A stretch of 64,000 nt of DNA from Gonocerus acuteangulatus. Its lineage: Eukaryota; Arthropoda; Insecta; Hemiptera; Coreidae. Shown one piece after another: positions 10,434 through 21,670 of this stretch (positions are counted from its first letter, which is position 1; every line of letters begins with the position of its first letter). The notes below the pieces were generated by a model. The model saw nothing but the letters and a program-made list of their open reading frames with translations, searched no databases and had not been told where the DNA came from. The DNA is taken from the NCBI GenBank assembly GCA_946811695.1, contig OX328132.1, positions 59,822,449 through 59,886,448 on the forward strand, read 5' to 3'. The translations under genes and the position numbers were made by a program.

Positions 10434-11137
10434 AGCTGCACCTACATTGGACCCGTATTTTTCCCGATCCGATCCGATTTCGTTTGATCGACAGCGGCCG
10501 ACGTGAGAGCCTACATTGGTCTCGACCCGATCCGATCCGATTTAGTCACAGCTCGTCAGTAATGATCTCGTAGTGAAATGAAAATGAGCGATTAATTATA
10601 GAAATACCGTCTAATAAGCATAGAAACCTTTGATTAGGCTGAATGTTGGCGGTAAGAGAAGTATTTGTATTCATATTTTAAAATTGTTTATCTGAAAGGT
10701 AACTAGAAGGTTATAAGCATTGGAAGGCTATAAACATTAGAAGGTTATGAACATTGGAAGGTTATAGACGTTGGATGGTTATAAACATCTTTGCACGCAA
10801 TTTAATGAACAAGGGAAAGTAAAAACAAAAATGTGAATTGACAAAGTTGTTCTAAATTTTATTTCCTTTGATATAAAAAAATGCATTGAAATTGGTTAAG
10901 ATTTAGAACCTTTTTGAAACGCAATATGTGGGTTGGCGCCATTTTGCTTCGTCGGTCCGAAATCGGTCTAGAAAGAAACACGCTTGAATGGCCAAGAATC
11001 GGTGGCCGTTGGATTGGGCCGGATTGGATCGGGTCGGGACCAATGTAGGCACCTCCATTGAGAGCATGTGTTTGTTTTTCTTTCGACAGTCGGTGGCTAT
11101 TGGATCGGATCGGAACGGGTCCAGTGTAGGTGCACCC
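10434..11137. mobile_element. TTA-flanked TIR element, 704 bp
   Basis: The left end AGCTGCACCTACATTGGACC and right end (reversed) GGGTGCACCTACACTGGACC are inverted termini flanked by TTA (10431-10433 and 11138-11140). Subterminal GATCCGATCCGAT motifs recur on both sides in inverted order. The interior carries about five 19-20 bp units of ttggaaggttataaaca (10700-10790). TTA duplication suggests PIF/Harbinger. No transposase. Confidence 0.65.
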
Positions 11138-11140
11138 TTA

Positions 11141-11569
11141 TGCGGTCCCTTTTTGGTTATTTTCAATGTCGGAAGATATAAATCGATTTTCGTTGCCAGG
11201 AATAAAATAAAAATCGGCAATAATACGGTTAAATAATTAAGTTCGTTCCGGAGAACACTTCTGTGTAAGTGTGTTAATTTATCCTTACAAATAACCTAGA
11301 TTCTGAAACACCGTCAGTGTGCCTGAATTTGTCAGCGTCCGCAGTATTAATCCTAGTGTGAATTCAAACGAAATCCACGGCCAGGTAAGACATTTCTCTG
11401 TCCGCTCATCACGTTGCGGGCAATAACCCGGGCCGGCCCGCAGGCGATTCGAACCAAAACCAACTCCGGAAACGGGTCACGACTGGTTTTGTACCAAGGA
11501 CGAATTCTTTTACAATCCGGGCAATACTTATACCTGTTACTTTCATTAAACTACTCATTCTAATAAATA

Positions 11570-11572
<3 letters not shown>
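11141..11572. other. unannotated stretch with a GC-rich patch
   Basis: A GC-rich patch at 11415-11450 (ggcaataacccgggccgg) includes, on the minus strand, GGTTCGAATCG, which resembles a tRNA B box. No A box at the right distance was found, so no RNA gene is called. Confidence 0.35.
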
Positions 11573-11624
<52 letters not shown>

Positions 11625-11625
11625 T

Positions 11626-11672
<47 letters not shown>
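11573..11672. repeat. (TA)n / (CA)n compound microsatellite
   Basis: (TA)n, then (CA)n at about 11627-11640, then (TA)n again. Confidence 0.9.
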
Positions 11673-11675
<3 letters not shown>

Positions 11676-11699
11676 TACAACCTGTCATTTAATTGGACT

Positions 11700-12093
11700 A
11701 GGGAGCTTCAAAATTATTCTGAAGACATTGAGTTGATCCTAAAAAATAGATATAAGCCAATCTACAGACTACTACGCACTCTAGGACTAGACGAGGACTA
11801 TCTATATAGTATTTATGAAATCACCTCTGAAGGATCTCAGAGTTATCGCTCAGCCCCGTGTCTTGAGCCACAAGAAGCACAGACTAGTTATCGATGGCCA
11901 ATTCTGCCGTTTCGACCCTTCAATTCCCTGTAGGCTGTGTGGAGAAGCGGAAAAGGACAGCTTCATACACATCCTTGTTGAATGTACAAGCCTAAGAAGA
12001 ACAAGTGAAGAACTCCTGGATAACCATTTAAACCCTTATAGCGAACAAGCTTATCAAATGGACAGTCTAATTTTTGACCTTTCTCATAATTAA
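11700..12093 (+). pseudogene. non-LTR retrotransposon RT, C-terminal fragment
   Basis: Two overlapping frames (11733-11933 and 11815-12093) read as one protein tail with a frameshift between them. The second ends with CRLCGEAEKDSFIHILVEC, a C-x2-C...H...C arrangement typical of the C-terminal zinc finger of LINE reverse transcriptases, then a stop at 12093. RT and endonuclease are absent. Clade uncertain. Confidence 0.55.
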
Positions 12094-12699
12094 GTAAATA
12101 GTATATGCAAATTCGTAAAACATTTAAAGCATGAGAGACTAACATAGGATCTAAGAAAAACAGAGTTTATTTTTATTTTTATACAGGACTTTTATTTATA
12201 TTAATGTAGTCCAATTTAGTTACTGTTATTAGATATTTATACATATTATTGTGTTTATGTGAGTGTGTGTGTGTGTGTGTATAGGACATTGTTGCGGTTC
12301 AGAAAAATATGTTCGACATTTTCGAAACTTCCAAAAATATACACCCTTTGCCACTCTTGTTGGTGCCATGACTCCAAATGAAGGAATTTTTTCACTCTGT
12401 TTTTTTTTTGGATAGCATTCCTGGATAAATTTGTCATCGAAATTATACCATGATTTGTGGGGCCATGCATATTTTTTTTTCTAAACAAAGATGTAACTCC
12501 AATTTCATATTTTGCTTATTTTTTTTAATTTAACCTAACGTAGTGTATACAAAAAAGAAAAAAGGTTACCTGAAGGCCAAATTAAGGATAAACATGCCTG
12601 TTTCATGGAGATTCCGAAATGGTATAACAAGCTGTATTTCCAGCATTTAATACCAAATTCCTATTACAATGAGTAAAAGCCTAGTTTAATGTAAACCTT
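12094..12699. other. unannotated AT-rich stretch
   Basis: A (GT)n run is at 12262-12280. No gene is recognised. Confidence 0.35.
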
Positions 12700-12756
<57 letters not shown>

Positions 12757-12820
12757 ATGTTTTAAATATTTTTATTAAGATGCTTCGACTACTAGGTTCA
12801 ATTAGCACCACCGTGTAACT
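12700..12820 (-). mobile_element. poly(T) tract with diverged micro-retroposon body
   Basis: T52 at 12701-12752 is followed about 30 bp later by the reverse complement of GGTGCTAATTGAACC...AGTAGTCGAAGC, which resembles the 31-nt retroposon body at 6608 and 33026. No clear target-site duplication was found. An old copy is likely but not certain. Confidence 0.4.
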
Positions 12821-13039
12821 TTTTGTAGCAACAATGTCCTTCGTATCGCATTGAATTCAGAGAAACGACCCCTCTGCCTGTTAGAGAATAATAATCCGTG
12901 GAATAGATGAATTACTTGCACTAGAGACAAGAGATTTTTTCTTAATTACTAAAGTGCTAAAATTTACTTCATTAGGTACTTGAAATTAACATAAAAATAT
13001 CTATTTCGTAACTTGGGAATTAATAATGAAAGAAAACGT

Positions 13040-13216
13040 GAGAAAATAACAATTTTAAAATATCGCTTTATTATATTAAATTTTACAAAAGGTGTTCAAC
13101 GTGGCCACCATGAGCTCTAATACGAATACATGCTTTACATCTTCCAATGAATGATTCCTAGTGTAAATAATCCATATATTCCCTGAATTCAATGGGATTA
13201 AAATTGTTATTTTCTC
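13040..13216 (-). pseudogene. deleted TIR transposon keeping a transposase tail
   Basis: A perfect 19-bp inverted repeat, GAGAAAATAACAATTTTAA, lies at 13040-13058 and 13198-13216. Between its arms the minus strand reads ACIRIRAHGGHVEHLL then stop (about 13085-13135). A GGHxEHLL tail is common at the end of mariner/Tc-type transposases. The rest of the gene is gone. Confidence 0.5.
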
Positions 13217-13502
13217 TCGTTCCTACGAATGCTACGAAACAAGGAAATATTGAAATATGAATAGATATTAGTCTAAATTCAGGATAAATATATTAATAAT
13301 ATAAATGAAAATTAATGTGTGACGAATTAGAAAGTCACGGGTATGTTGTTTCTCCTGCCGAGACGAAGGATATTTACAGAGAAAAGACGATTAATATAAA
13401 TGAACATATGCGCAGAGGTATGTTATCATATCTGTTGTCGTTGAGCGAAAAAGTGGCACTGTTAGTGACTGCTTTCCACGTGTAAACATCATTATGAGTC
13501 CA
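13217..13502. other. unannotated AT-rich stretch
   Basis: Nothing recognised. Confidence 0.3.
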
Positions 13503-13510
13503 CCTCTCAA

Positions 13511-13953
13511 CAGGGCCGCCACATCTCGGAGCCAGGCCCAGGACCAGATCACGGGCCCCCACTTCTCAGAGCCAGAATTCTGAAAATTCTAGTACTTTGC
13601 TATAGGACTTTGGAAATTTTAAAATTATTTTCATCTTGAACGGTATGAAAATAAAAGTCGTCAATCGGTGCAGCAAAGGTCTTGTAGTTTTATTACTTTC
13701 GGTACTTGTAGTTTTATTACGACACCTAATGAAATATACTATTCTGGGTCTGCACTTGTTTTGTCGTTTATGTACATTAAAAAAAATATAGATCCAATTC
13801 AAATAAATATAGGCTACGCCCATCTATATTTCTAAACCCCATTCTTTTTACAAGCTCATAACCTATACATTTTCTTCCAATTAGCGAGGCCCCCACGGTG
13901 CCCGGGCCCGGGACAACAGTACCCGGCTGTCCCCTCCCCATGTGGCGGCCCTG
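13511..13953. mobile_element. hAT-type MITE, 443 bp
   Basis: Termini are CAGGGCCGCCACAT at 13511 and its reverse complement (ATGTGGCGGCCCTG) ending at 13953. The flanks are CCTCTCAA (13503-13510) and CCTCTGAA (13954-13961), an 8-bp duplication with one mismatch. CAGGG-type ends with 8-bp duplications are characteristic of hAT elements. GC-rich subterminal regions surround an AT-rich core without a transposase. Confidence 0.8.
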
Positions 13954-14049
13954 CCTCTGAAGCAGTATCAAGTTTAGTTTGTTATCTGTCAGGGACTGTT
14001 AAGTTCGTCGGTCTGTGTAATCTGTCTACTTGTTTTGTATATCCCATAT

Positions 14050-14210
14050 TTTTTTTTTCTATTTATTTATTTGAAATCTGTACAAATTATAAACAGTACA
14101 ATGATCAAGTTTGTTGATGCAGATATTATGTACAAGTTGACAAAAACGGTAAAAGTAAAATAAAATAAAAAACATACAAAATATGAAAGGAGACAACCAC
14201 TGTTGGCACT
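14050..14210 (-). mobile_element. 5'-truncated LINE/retroposon 3' end
   Basis: On the minus strand a short 3'-UTR-like segment ends in CAAATAAATAAATAG and a poly(A) run. It is flanked by the perfect duplication TATATCCCATAT (14038-14049 and 14211-14222). An AATAAA signal lies just before the tail. The tail resembles the (AAAT)n end of the LINE at 55597-59290, so it may be a truncated relative. Confidence 0.65.
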
Positions 14211-14358
14211 TATATCCCATATAAGGCTATTTTTCCCTTATAGCGAAAGTTTTTTTTTCTGAGTTAGAAATTTTGTTAGAAATCATGCGTTGGCTTTATG
14301 GAGAAGGGTAGGGTTTAAGGAGAAGGACTGGGGTTTAACAAGGAGAATAGGATTTTAA

Positions 14359-15150
14359 CACGTTAAGTGCGACTATTGTTTGGCCATACTTTTGCTGTAT
14401 GCGGTACATGCCCCCGGGGGTATGTACAGCAGTATTCGTCATATGCGGTGCATGCCCCGGGGGCATGTAACCTTCCTATCTGTATGCTCTTCGGTACTGA
14501 TTTTTCGCAGAATCATTGCATCTAACATCAATGAATATACATTCAAAGCAGGAGGATGATCTGGAAATATGATCAAATAAACAAATTCTAAATAATTTAA
14601 AAAATGTATTTTACAGATATACGGAATATTCTATTGTCCTAAAATATTAAATAAATTAGGACCACTTTAAACAATATTATTACAATATAAATTATACAAC
14701 AATACAATACAAAAAAGTTCAATATTAAAAAAATATTTTAATTTAGTTCAAATAACTTGACCCCGAATTCTCAATATTCATCCTAATAAAGGCACTAATT
14801 ATTATGATGTCTATTGAAACAGTCTAAGCAAAGCCCTGGATTATTCGGGCACGAGTCACAATAACTTATAACATGCCTGACTTTTTTCGTAACCTCCCTG
14901 ATGGACATGCTTTTTCGTAAATTTTGGTATCACACAATACACATTCTTATTTTTTTCCTTTCAGGCCCATCCGATTATATAAATGTATGTTGCCTTAAAC
15001 TTTCTTCTCTTTGAGATTTTATTTTATATTTTTAACGAAAGATCAAATCCTACCAAATAAGTGCTTCTATTCCTTTACTACAGCACAAGGGATATGAACT
15101 GAACCGCGCAAAGATGGTATGCCCCGGGGGCATGCACCGCAGTTAAGGTG
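14359..15150 (-). mobile_element. degenerate piggyBac element, 792 bp
   Basis: TTAA flanks both ends (14355-14358 and 15151-15154). The termini are CACGTTAAGTGCG and, reversed, CACCTTAACTGCG. Palindromic CATGCCCCGGGGGCATG-type motifs lie subterminally at about 14408-14425, 14452-14468 and 15119-15136. A cysteine-rich transposase tail (14795-14990) confirms the superfamily. The element sits inside the purine-rich array, so it is younger than the array. Confidence 0.75.
14795..14990 (-). pseudogene. piggyBac transposase C-terminal cysteine-rich remnant
   Basis: The minus strand reads CDSCPNNPGLCLDCFNRHH then stop (14860-14795). This matches the C-terminal zinc-finger pattern of piggyBac transposases (C-x2-C, P-G-L-C-L-x-C-F, H). 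Upstream, CVLCDTK-like residues are in a shifted frame, so at least two frameshifts are present. The catalytic DDD core is absent. Confidence 0.65.
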
Positions 15151-15870
15151 TTAAGGAGGAAGACAAGGAGTTTAAGAAGAAGAACGAGGGTTTCAGGAGA
15201 AGGGCAGGAGTATAGGGAGAAGGACGGATGAAATTAGAAATGTAGGGGTTTATGGAAAAGGATAATTTTTTAAGGATAACGATAGGGGTTTATTAAGAAA
15301 AGCAGGATTTTGAGGAGAAGGGTGGGGGTTTAAGGGGAAGAATAGCAGTCTCTGGAGAAGGACAGGTGCAATTAGATGGATGGGGAACAAATGGAGAAGG
15401 ATAGTGTTTTAAGGAGCAGGATAGGGGATAAAGAAGAAAAGCAGGGGTTTAAGGAGAAGGGCAGGGATTAAATTCCAAGAGTAGGGGTTTATGAGATATG
15501 AATAGTTTTTTTAAGGAGAAGGATAGGGGATTAACAAGAAGATCAAGAGTACGGGCTTAAAGGATAGGGGTTTAAGCAGAGGAATAGGAGTATTTAAGGA
15601 AAGACAGGGATTGAATTCGAAGAGTAGGGGGTGAATGGAGAAGGATAGTGTTTTAATGAGAAGGATAGGGGGTAAAGAAGAAGAGCAGGGGTTTAAGGAG
15701 AATTAGGATTAAATTGGAAGGGTAGGGGTTTATGAGATATGGATAGTTTTTTTAAGGAGAAGTATAGGGTTTTAACAAGAGGAGGAATTTTAGGAGAAGG
15801 GCAGGGGTTTAAGGAGAAGGATATGAGTTTCTTGTGGCTTTTCGAGAAGGGTAGTGTTTTAAGAAGGAAC

Positions 15871-17046
15871 AGAGGTATAATGAGATGAGTTTGATTTGAA
15901 GGGTACAAAAGAGCTGTTGAAGCTGCTGTTGCTCCACGCCAGGGGCAAACTGTTGGGTAATGAGTTTGTACCTGGTTTGGATTGGAGTATTTATGAGTGT
16001 TAGTGCATTGGAAAAAGTACCAGCCAATGTTTACATTATACATTCCTGAGAGTTTTTTTTTTTTTTCACAAGTCATATATAAATACATTAAATACGTACA
16101 TTAAATATTTCGAACACATAAAGTGTTGGGCCGAACCCTAATTTTCAGTTAGAATATCATCATAATTTCCTAAATTGTATATTTTTGAGCTGACTTCTTA
16201 AGTGTGGAATTAACTGAACTAGCTAACTGCATAATTTTTCTGAGCTTCCTATGATAAATTAATACTAATGATGTGATGTAAACGATTTTTCCCCATCGCA
16301 ATTATTTTCTATTGCGTCACAATTTTTATTTTTAATATAAAATTGATTACAATCATTACTGTAAATCTTTTGTATATCTTATATATTTTCTTTTGCCCTT
16401 GATTCTTGTGAAACTATTTCTTATTTCATTATCATAATATGATAATGAAATAAGAAATATATGTCTTCGTCAGTTTTCCACCTCTCCACATACATTTTAT
16501 TTAATGTTCTATAAGTCCGTAATGTAGTTGAGAGTGTTATATTTTATAAAATCTGATTTTTTTTTGCTGTGCTATTTTCTTACGTAGTGTGTTGTTCAAA
16601 ATATGATCATTGTTGTGAATTAATTTAATTTCTATTACCAAATTATTGTGATTCTTGCTACAAAATCCTAAATTTTCTTTTAAATAAATTGTTGTCTATT
16701 TTTAACAAGTACATTTAACTAATTAATGCTGTGTGTTGCAGGTGATTGCTGGGGCTGGCAAAATGCAGTAGTAGCTTTGATGAACTGATGATGAAGAGAT
16801 CGTTCGGAGCAGAAAGTAAGTTAGGCAGGATTATATTAGCTTTTGAAAGGTCTTGAGTAACTTCATTTACATTTAAACTATTCTATTAATAATTATTTAA
16901 GTAAACGAGGATAACTTCCATTACTATCTATATATTTTTTGCCATTGTTCAGTTGAAGCGGAACACAACAGGACTTTGTTATCCCAGTAGCTTCCAGTAT
17001 AATAAATGCAAACCCGTAATTTGCTGACAAAACTGTGTTCTCAGAC
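15871..17046. other. unannotated AT-rich stretch
   Basis: Apart from the 43-bp palindrome at 16416-16458, no gene or repeat is recognised. Confidence 0.35.
16416..16458. repeat. perfect 43-bp palindrome
   Basis: Two 21-bp arms (16416-16436 and 16438-16458) are exact reverse complements around a single A. AT-rich, and could extrude as a cruciform. Confidence 0.85.
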
Positions 17047-17049
17047 TAA

Positions 17050-17254
17050 GGGTGGGTTTACACTTGCTAGTTATTGCGGGATATTTATATCAGAGAGAAA
17101 TTGCGACTATTGAAACCCCATGTAAAATGTATGTCGGCAATAAATTCTACCATGAGCAATTTATTTCAGATATACATTTTACATGGGGTTTCAATAGTCG
17201 CAATTTCTCTCTGATATAAATATCCTGCAATAACTAACAAGTGTAAACCCACCC
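17050..17254. mobile_element. foldback MITE, TAA-flanked (Harbinger-like)
   Basis: Nearly the whole element is an inverted repeat: GGGTGGGTTTACACTTG at both ends and gatatttatatcagagagaaa inside, meeting in the middle near 17155. TAA is duplicated (17047-17049 and 17255-17257). Its ends match the 809-bp element at 7848-8656, so the two belong to one family. Confidence 0.8.
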
Positions 17255-17274
17255 TAAGTCTGTTGGTACCAGAT

Positions 17275-17309
<35 letters not shown>

Positions 17310-17690
17310 CATTATTTATGCAGAATTTCGGGACGAAAGAATCAACATTTTGTGACCAACCAAGATTATCTCGAAACAGGTTTCGAAATCGTAGTATGTA
17401 GTTGGTAACCATACGAAAGTTTACTAAATTCTCTATAAAATCGTTTTTGTAGAAAATGAGTGCTTAAAACTACAAAAATGTTGATTTCGTTGTTAGTGGT
17501 GTGTGTTCTTCAGTGCTTATTTAACTGGTTTTTGGAGTAAAATGAATTTGATAGTACAATAGGATACTTAAAATGAGAAACATTTATTTGTTGTTTGTAA
17601 TAGAGCATTCCGAACTGACGTCGAAGAGGCCGAACGAGTAATTTCCCCTACCGTAAGTTTTCTATGGCTCCTAAAATGTTACTTTTATTC
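17310..17690 (-). mobile_element. Helentron-like internal fragment
   Basis: Family blocks are recognisable (tctcgaaacaggtttcgaaatcg, gtttactaaattct, aaaaatgagaaac, gagcattccg). Neither terminus is preserved. Confidence 0.45.
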
Positions 17691-17783
17691 ACTAGCTGTT
17701 ACAGGGCGTTCCATACTAATACACCCACTTCATATTATATTGATAAACTCATCTCAGTGTTAAAATTTATCTTAACCCGCATG

Positions 17784-17787
<4 letters not shown>

Positions 17788-17848
<61 letters not shown>
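17788..17848. repeat. (TA)30 microsatellite
   Basis: Uninterrupted TA repeat. Confidence 0.95.
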
Positions 17849-17851
<3 letters not shown>

Positions 17852-18169
17852 AATGTTCACAGAATATAAAACCTGTTTCATTAAACAGTTAAATAAGAAA
17901 TGTGTTCATGGTTAGAGCCCCCAAAAAATGAGTAACTAAATAAGTAATATTAAAATCTAATAACGCAAATATTGTTAAAAAATAGAAAAAAAAAATCCTA
18001 CTGGGCTTCAACTTGGAACATTGCAGTTATCGCCAACCAGACATGAGAAAGAAGAAGGATAGCATATTTAGCGTTGGACTTATGGTCAAACTGACAGGAT
18101 GCCACAGATGATAGAATGATGTTCCCTTATGGTCAGTTTTGGTGAATATCTAATTTTGCAAAAGTGACG

Positions 18170-18389
18170 TGGAGGCCCGGTGGCCGTGAGTGTTAGGGCG
18201 TGAGCACTCAACACTCCGTGAAAGGGTCGTGGGTTCGATTCCCACTATGGGGTGGTGGCTTCTCTTTAGAAAAAATAAAAGGCATCAGCCCTATCCTGGC
18301 TAGAAAAGGGTGGTAACCTGTAGATGACCCGTCCTAAAATTCGTAGTTAATTATAATGGACGTTAACATTTAAATAAATAAATAATAAT
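18170..18389 (+). mobile_element. tRNA-derived SINE, 220 bp
   Basis: The head is tRNA-like: an A-box-like TGGCCGTGAGTG at 18181-18192 and a clear B box GGTTCGATTCC at 18232-18242, correctly spaced for RNA polymerase III. A tRNA-unrelated body follows, then an (AAATA)n-type tail. A perfect 11-bp duplication, CAAAAGTGACG, flanks it (18159-18169 and 18390-18400). The copy looks complete. It is inserted in an inverted family B repeat. The partner LINE is not identified. Confidence 0.9.
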
Positions 18390-18390
18390 C

Positions 18391-18600
18391 AAAAGTGACG
18401 ATTTCAGGCATTCACTCTTCTGTAACTGTTCGGGTACAAAATTTCGAGCCCTCCGAACTGTGAGTCCTAGACGATTTTGACCTAGCCTATGTCATCCCCG
18501 ATTCAAGACCTGTCCAAGTGCCAAGTTTTGTCAAAATCTGTTAGACGGTGTGGATTTTTATAGTGAACAAATAGACAGACACACTGCTGAATTTTATATA
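18391..18600 (-). repeat. dispersed repeat B, inverted copy
   Basis: On the minus strand it carries the family B blocks (gtctgtctatttg, caccgtctaacagattttga, aaacttggcac, ctaggtcaaaatcg) and is bordered by a (TA)-rich end at 18595. The SINE at 18170-18389 interrupts it. Confidence 0.6.
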
Positions 18601-18703
18601 CATATATATGGATTTAATTCGAGTAGTTGTTAAAATTGTTTTCGAGATGTTATGTATACATATTCCAAGAGACACTAGGGATAATGCATTTATGGAAATA
18701 CGT

Positions 18704-18708
<5 letters not shown>

Positions 18709-18790
<82 letters not shown>
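18709..18790. repeat. poly(T) tract of about 80 nt
   Basis: An uninterrupted T run, possibly a retroposon tail on the minus strand, but no body with a duplication was found. A (TA)18 tract follows at 18860-18896. Confidence 0.9.
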
Positions 18791-18794
<4 letters not shown>

Positions 18795-18856
18795 AAATGT
18801 TTCTAGAAAAAAGATTTCGGCAAAGCGAATTTTCCCCACTCAATATGTTTTTCTTT

Positions 18857-18896
<40 letters not shown>

Positions 18897-18902
<6 letters not shown>

Positions 18903-19384
18903 CTGTGCTCCGATTGTTAAAGGTTCGAAAGGGCTTACGGGGTGAGTTGGCGAATGTGATGATGAACCAAGCAGAAGATACTATCCTCAGCACGTTACGC
19001 ATGTATGCATGGATAATGAGACAAATCAGCATCATCGTGCTTACACCTTGATGACGTAGCGTCAAAGTACTTAAGCCTCAGGGCATCAAGGCATCATTAT
19101 TACTTTGGACTTCTTCCCGCTCTTACGTTTTACGTACTTATTCATAACAATACTTAAGTACGATATGTAAGAAAATATAGGAGGATTTCAAAAATGCACT
19201 GACCGTTAATAAAATCATTTTTTGTATTACTTCCTTTACTAGTCTTGAAAAACTTTTCAAGTCATTGCGAGATTTTCGAGAGCCCTGAATATATGATCTA
19301 GTCTCATTTCATCTAGTCCTTCATTTAGATTCTAAATTTCTTCATCGGATCCTTCATTAGATTCTAATGAAACCTAATCAGTCC
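18897..19384. other. unannotated stretch
   Basis: No feature recognised. Confidence 0.3.
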
Positions 19385-19500
19385 CAAAACAGGCCTCGAG
19401 AGCCCAGAGGGATAGATACTGCAGATATCATTACTATGCTCCGGGCGCCTGATTTTTCCCATTGCAGGTACCAATTAAATTAGTTAGAAGCATAGTGAGC
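19385..19500. repeat. dispersed repeat C, copy 2
   Basis: CAGGCCTCGAGAGCCCAGAG, GATACTGCAG and CTATGCTCCGGGCGCC match the order of the copy at 62166-62285. Confidence 0.45.
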
Positions 19501-19659
19501 CTTGGGACGTTTTTGACGTTCTTTAGTGCACGCTAGAGTTACGGAATGTTACGTTATGGTTGTCTGATTTTTCCTTTGCGAATCTCAGGTTCCATTCATT
19601 GCTGTGAAAATGAATTATATCATTCTCATGAACGGAAAACTAATTGTTAACTTAACACA

Positions 19660-20245
19660 GAAAATGCAGGAACTAACTATTAATAGACGTTTTAGACTTT
19701 TATCACGCTTACTGGACAAACGCTTGAAAATTCATTGACCAACAAACGACTTATACACAATACCATGCTCCGACCAATTTGGACTTATGCACTAGAACTA
19801 TGGGGTCCCACTAAACCAATTCCTACAGAATACAAACAATGCAATCCAAAATCCTTCGAAAAATATCCAATTCTCCTTACTATGTCTCGAACCTAACCCT
19901 GCATAATGACTTCAATATCCGCTTTATCCAATCCCTGGCCAAATCTGTCTATCAGAAGTTTCATTCCAATCTCCCTGGCCATCCAAATCCTATGATAAAC
20001 TCTCTATCCTCCTTCCATAATCCACAAAATCCTCATAGAAGACTGAAGCGGCGGTGGCCTAGAGACAATTTGTTTTAACACGCCATCTGCAATGCTCAAA
20101 ATTTATTGTTCTAGTGGGTGATGTAATTGTACATATTTCCACATCATGCCTCACAATGTTAATGTTCCAAAACCAGCAAAATTACTGCAAATATGTATAT
20201 CATATTGTTGTGATTATCAATAAAGGTTTAAATAATAAAAAAAAG
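19660..20245 (+). pseudogene. Jockey-clade LINE, RT C-terminus and 3' UTR
   Basis: Three frame-shifted pieces make a Jockey-type ORF2 tail: LTINRRFRLLSRLL (about 19676-19718), then RPIWTYALELWG (about 19772-19808), then SPYYVSNLTLHNDF-like (19839-20078) ending in RRLKRRWPRDN. The order and motifs match Jockey ORF2 C-termini, where P-IWTYG-QLWG and a basic RRLKR end are conserved. A 3' UTR follows with AATAAA near 20220 and an A-rich end near 20240. It is 5'-truncated and has two frameshifts. Jockey elements are essentially restricted to arthropods, the best taxonomic clue here. Confidence 0.75.
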
Positions 20246-21035
20246 ATGTTATCTATGGATTTATATAAAAAGCAGATCTTAATATTACAATCACTGATGA
20301 TTTATTCCAATATATTAGTCATCACTATTCCCCCAATTTTTTCTTTATACATTTTATTGTGGAATAGAAATTACCTATCTTTAGCACACAATCTTCGTTC
20401 CACCATAATAATATTCTTGTCTTTATTACTTAAGTAATTTATAAGACTGTCTCAATTGTTATTTATAATTTTTATTGCCAACCCCACAGATTTTAATAAA
20501 TTAATTGACTTTGTTAATTCAGGCAACGAGGGCATAGTACTGACCTCACTATCACCCATTATGTCCACAGGAAGGAAAGGGAAAAAGGGGACATTTTTCT
20601 CAGGTGAAGTTTCTCTCGATATGCGAATGTCCTAATGACTTATCCACATGTACATTATTTTTGATGACTCCAACATCCGGGCCTACCTTTGCCTTCATGG
20701 CAGTCCACCGGAACATTTGACTCGAACTACTACAGAACTGCCTTAAAAAAAAAAAAAAAAAAACAGGACAACAGATGCCTGCGGAAGTATGCCGTTCCCT
20801 GTGCCAGCTGCATGCTCACCTGCTAGCTCCCAGTGTCTGTGCTGCTCCTCTAACACCTGTGCAGCTTCAGCACTGCAGCACTTAATCTCTCCTAGAGCTT
20901 GGTGTTCTGGGCTGCGACTTTATGGAGGTATCACATTATATATTTCTCAAGATACTATGGAGTAGTAGTACTTCTACTACTATTTTCACCATGAATCGAT
21001 ACTTGCATTTATAATCCTTATACCATCGAAATTGT
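20246..21035. other. unannotated; A-run and GC-richer patch
   Basis: An A20 run is at 20744-20763. From 20764 to 20935 the DNA is GC-richer and one minus-strand frame stays open for about 45 codons (containing CCSAEAAQVLEEQHRHWE). I do not recognise it. Confidence 0.35.
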
Positions 21036-21039
21036 TTGA

Positions 21040-21670
21040 GAAATTTGAAACTTCAAAACTATATTTATCTGTTCGCTGTGTAGCTGCCTCAAAAGTGGTC
21101 CCATTTTGTTGAGATTTGGGACGAAAATCCTTCGTCTAATTTGAAAGGTAAAGTTCATTAACCAGCAGAATCCGTCCACCGGAACACGGTTTTCGGGGCG
21201 AAATTCGTGCGAAACAAAACGTAGATCATATGTTTTCGCATTAATATACTTACAGGTACACTTTTTATAGGTTTTCTAGCGTAGGAAAACGAATTAAACC
21301 ATTTTTAAAACAATAACTGTAACCGTTTACGAGAAACATTGATAGAACTAGTTCTACTTATTAATTTTCGATTTGGCCATTCAGAAACGAGTGATTCGAT
21401 TGGAAATTGTTCCAGCCGTTTGAAATTCAACTTAACTTTGATATTTAAATTTTGGTTGCGTTTGGAGTTCGATAACGGCTGGGAAATCGATGTAAGTAGA
21501 AGGTAAACATTTGAAAGCTTACAAATTTCCCTATAAAAAAAGGTTCTAGAACAATTTTCGATGGGGCGATTTCAATGGGAGAAAAAAGTGCTTAATTCCG
21601 ATTAATTCCTTGATTCCCCTGCTTTCATGATAATTGTCAAAATTTGAATGAAAATAGATGTCATTGATAC
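21040..21670 (-). mobile_element. Helentron-like fragment
   Basis: Minus-orientation family blocks appear in order from 21060: ctgttcgct, ttgagatttgggacgaaaatcc, ttcattaaccagcagaatcc, ggcgaaattcg, the aaaacgaattaaaccattttt block and tcgataacggctgggaaatcg. Neither terminus was found. Confidence 0.5.

Larger units (their letters stand above)
14285..15870 (+). repeat. purine-rich degenerate minisatellite (interrupted)
   Basis: Imperfect 22-26 bp units of the type GGAGAAGGRYAGGGGTTTAA run from 14285 to 14354 and from 15155 to about 15870. They are separated by the piggyBac element at 14359-15150. The plus strand is almost pure G/A with T triplets, a strong strand asymmetry. No coding potential. 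Confidence 0.75.

Noticed and set aside
11380..11480. Possible tRNA or tRNA-SINE on the minus strand (GGTTCGAATCG)
   Set aside because: Only a B-box-like word is present; no A box at the right spacing, no cloverleaf, no tail or target duplication.
18608..18898. 96-codon open frame (also 17664-17849, 35129-35317 and similar)
   Set aside because: Made of poly(T) and (TA)n translated as poly-F and IYIYIY; low-complexity artefacts.
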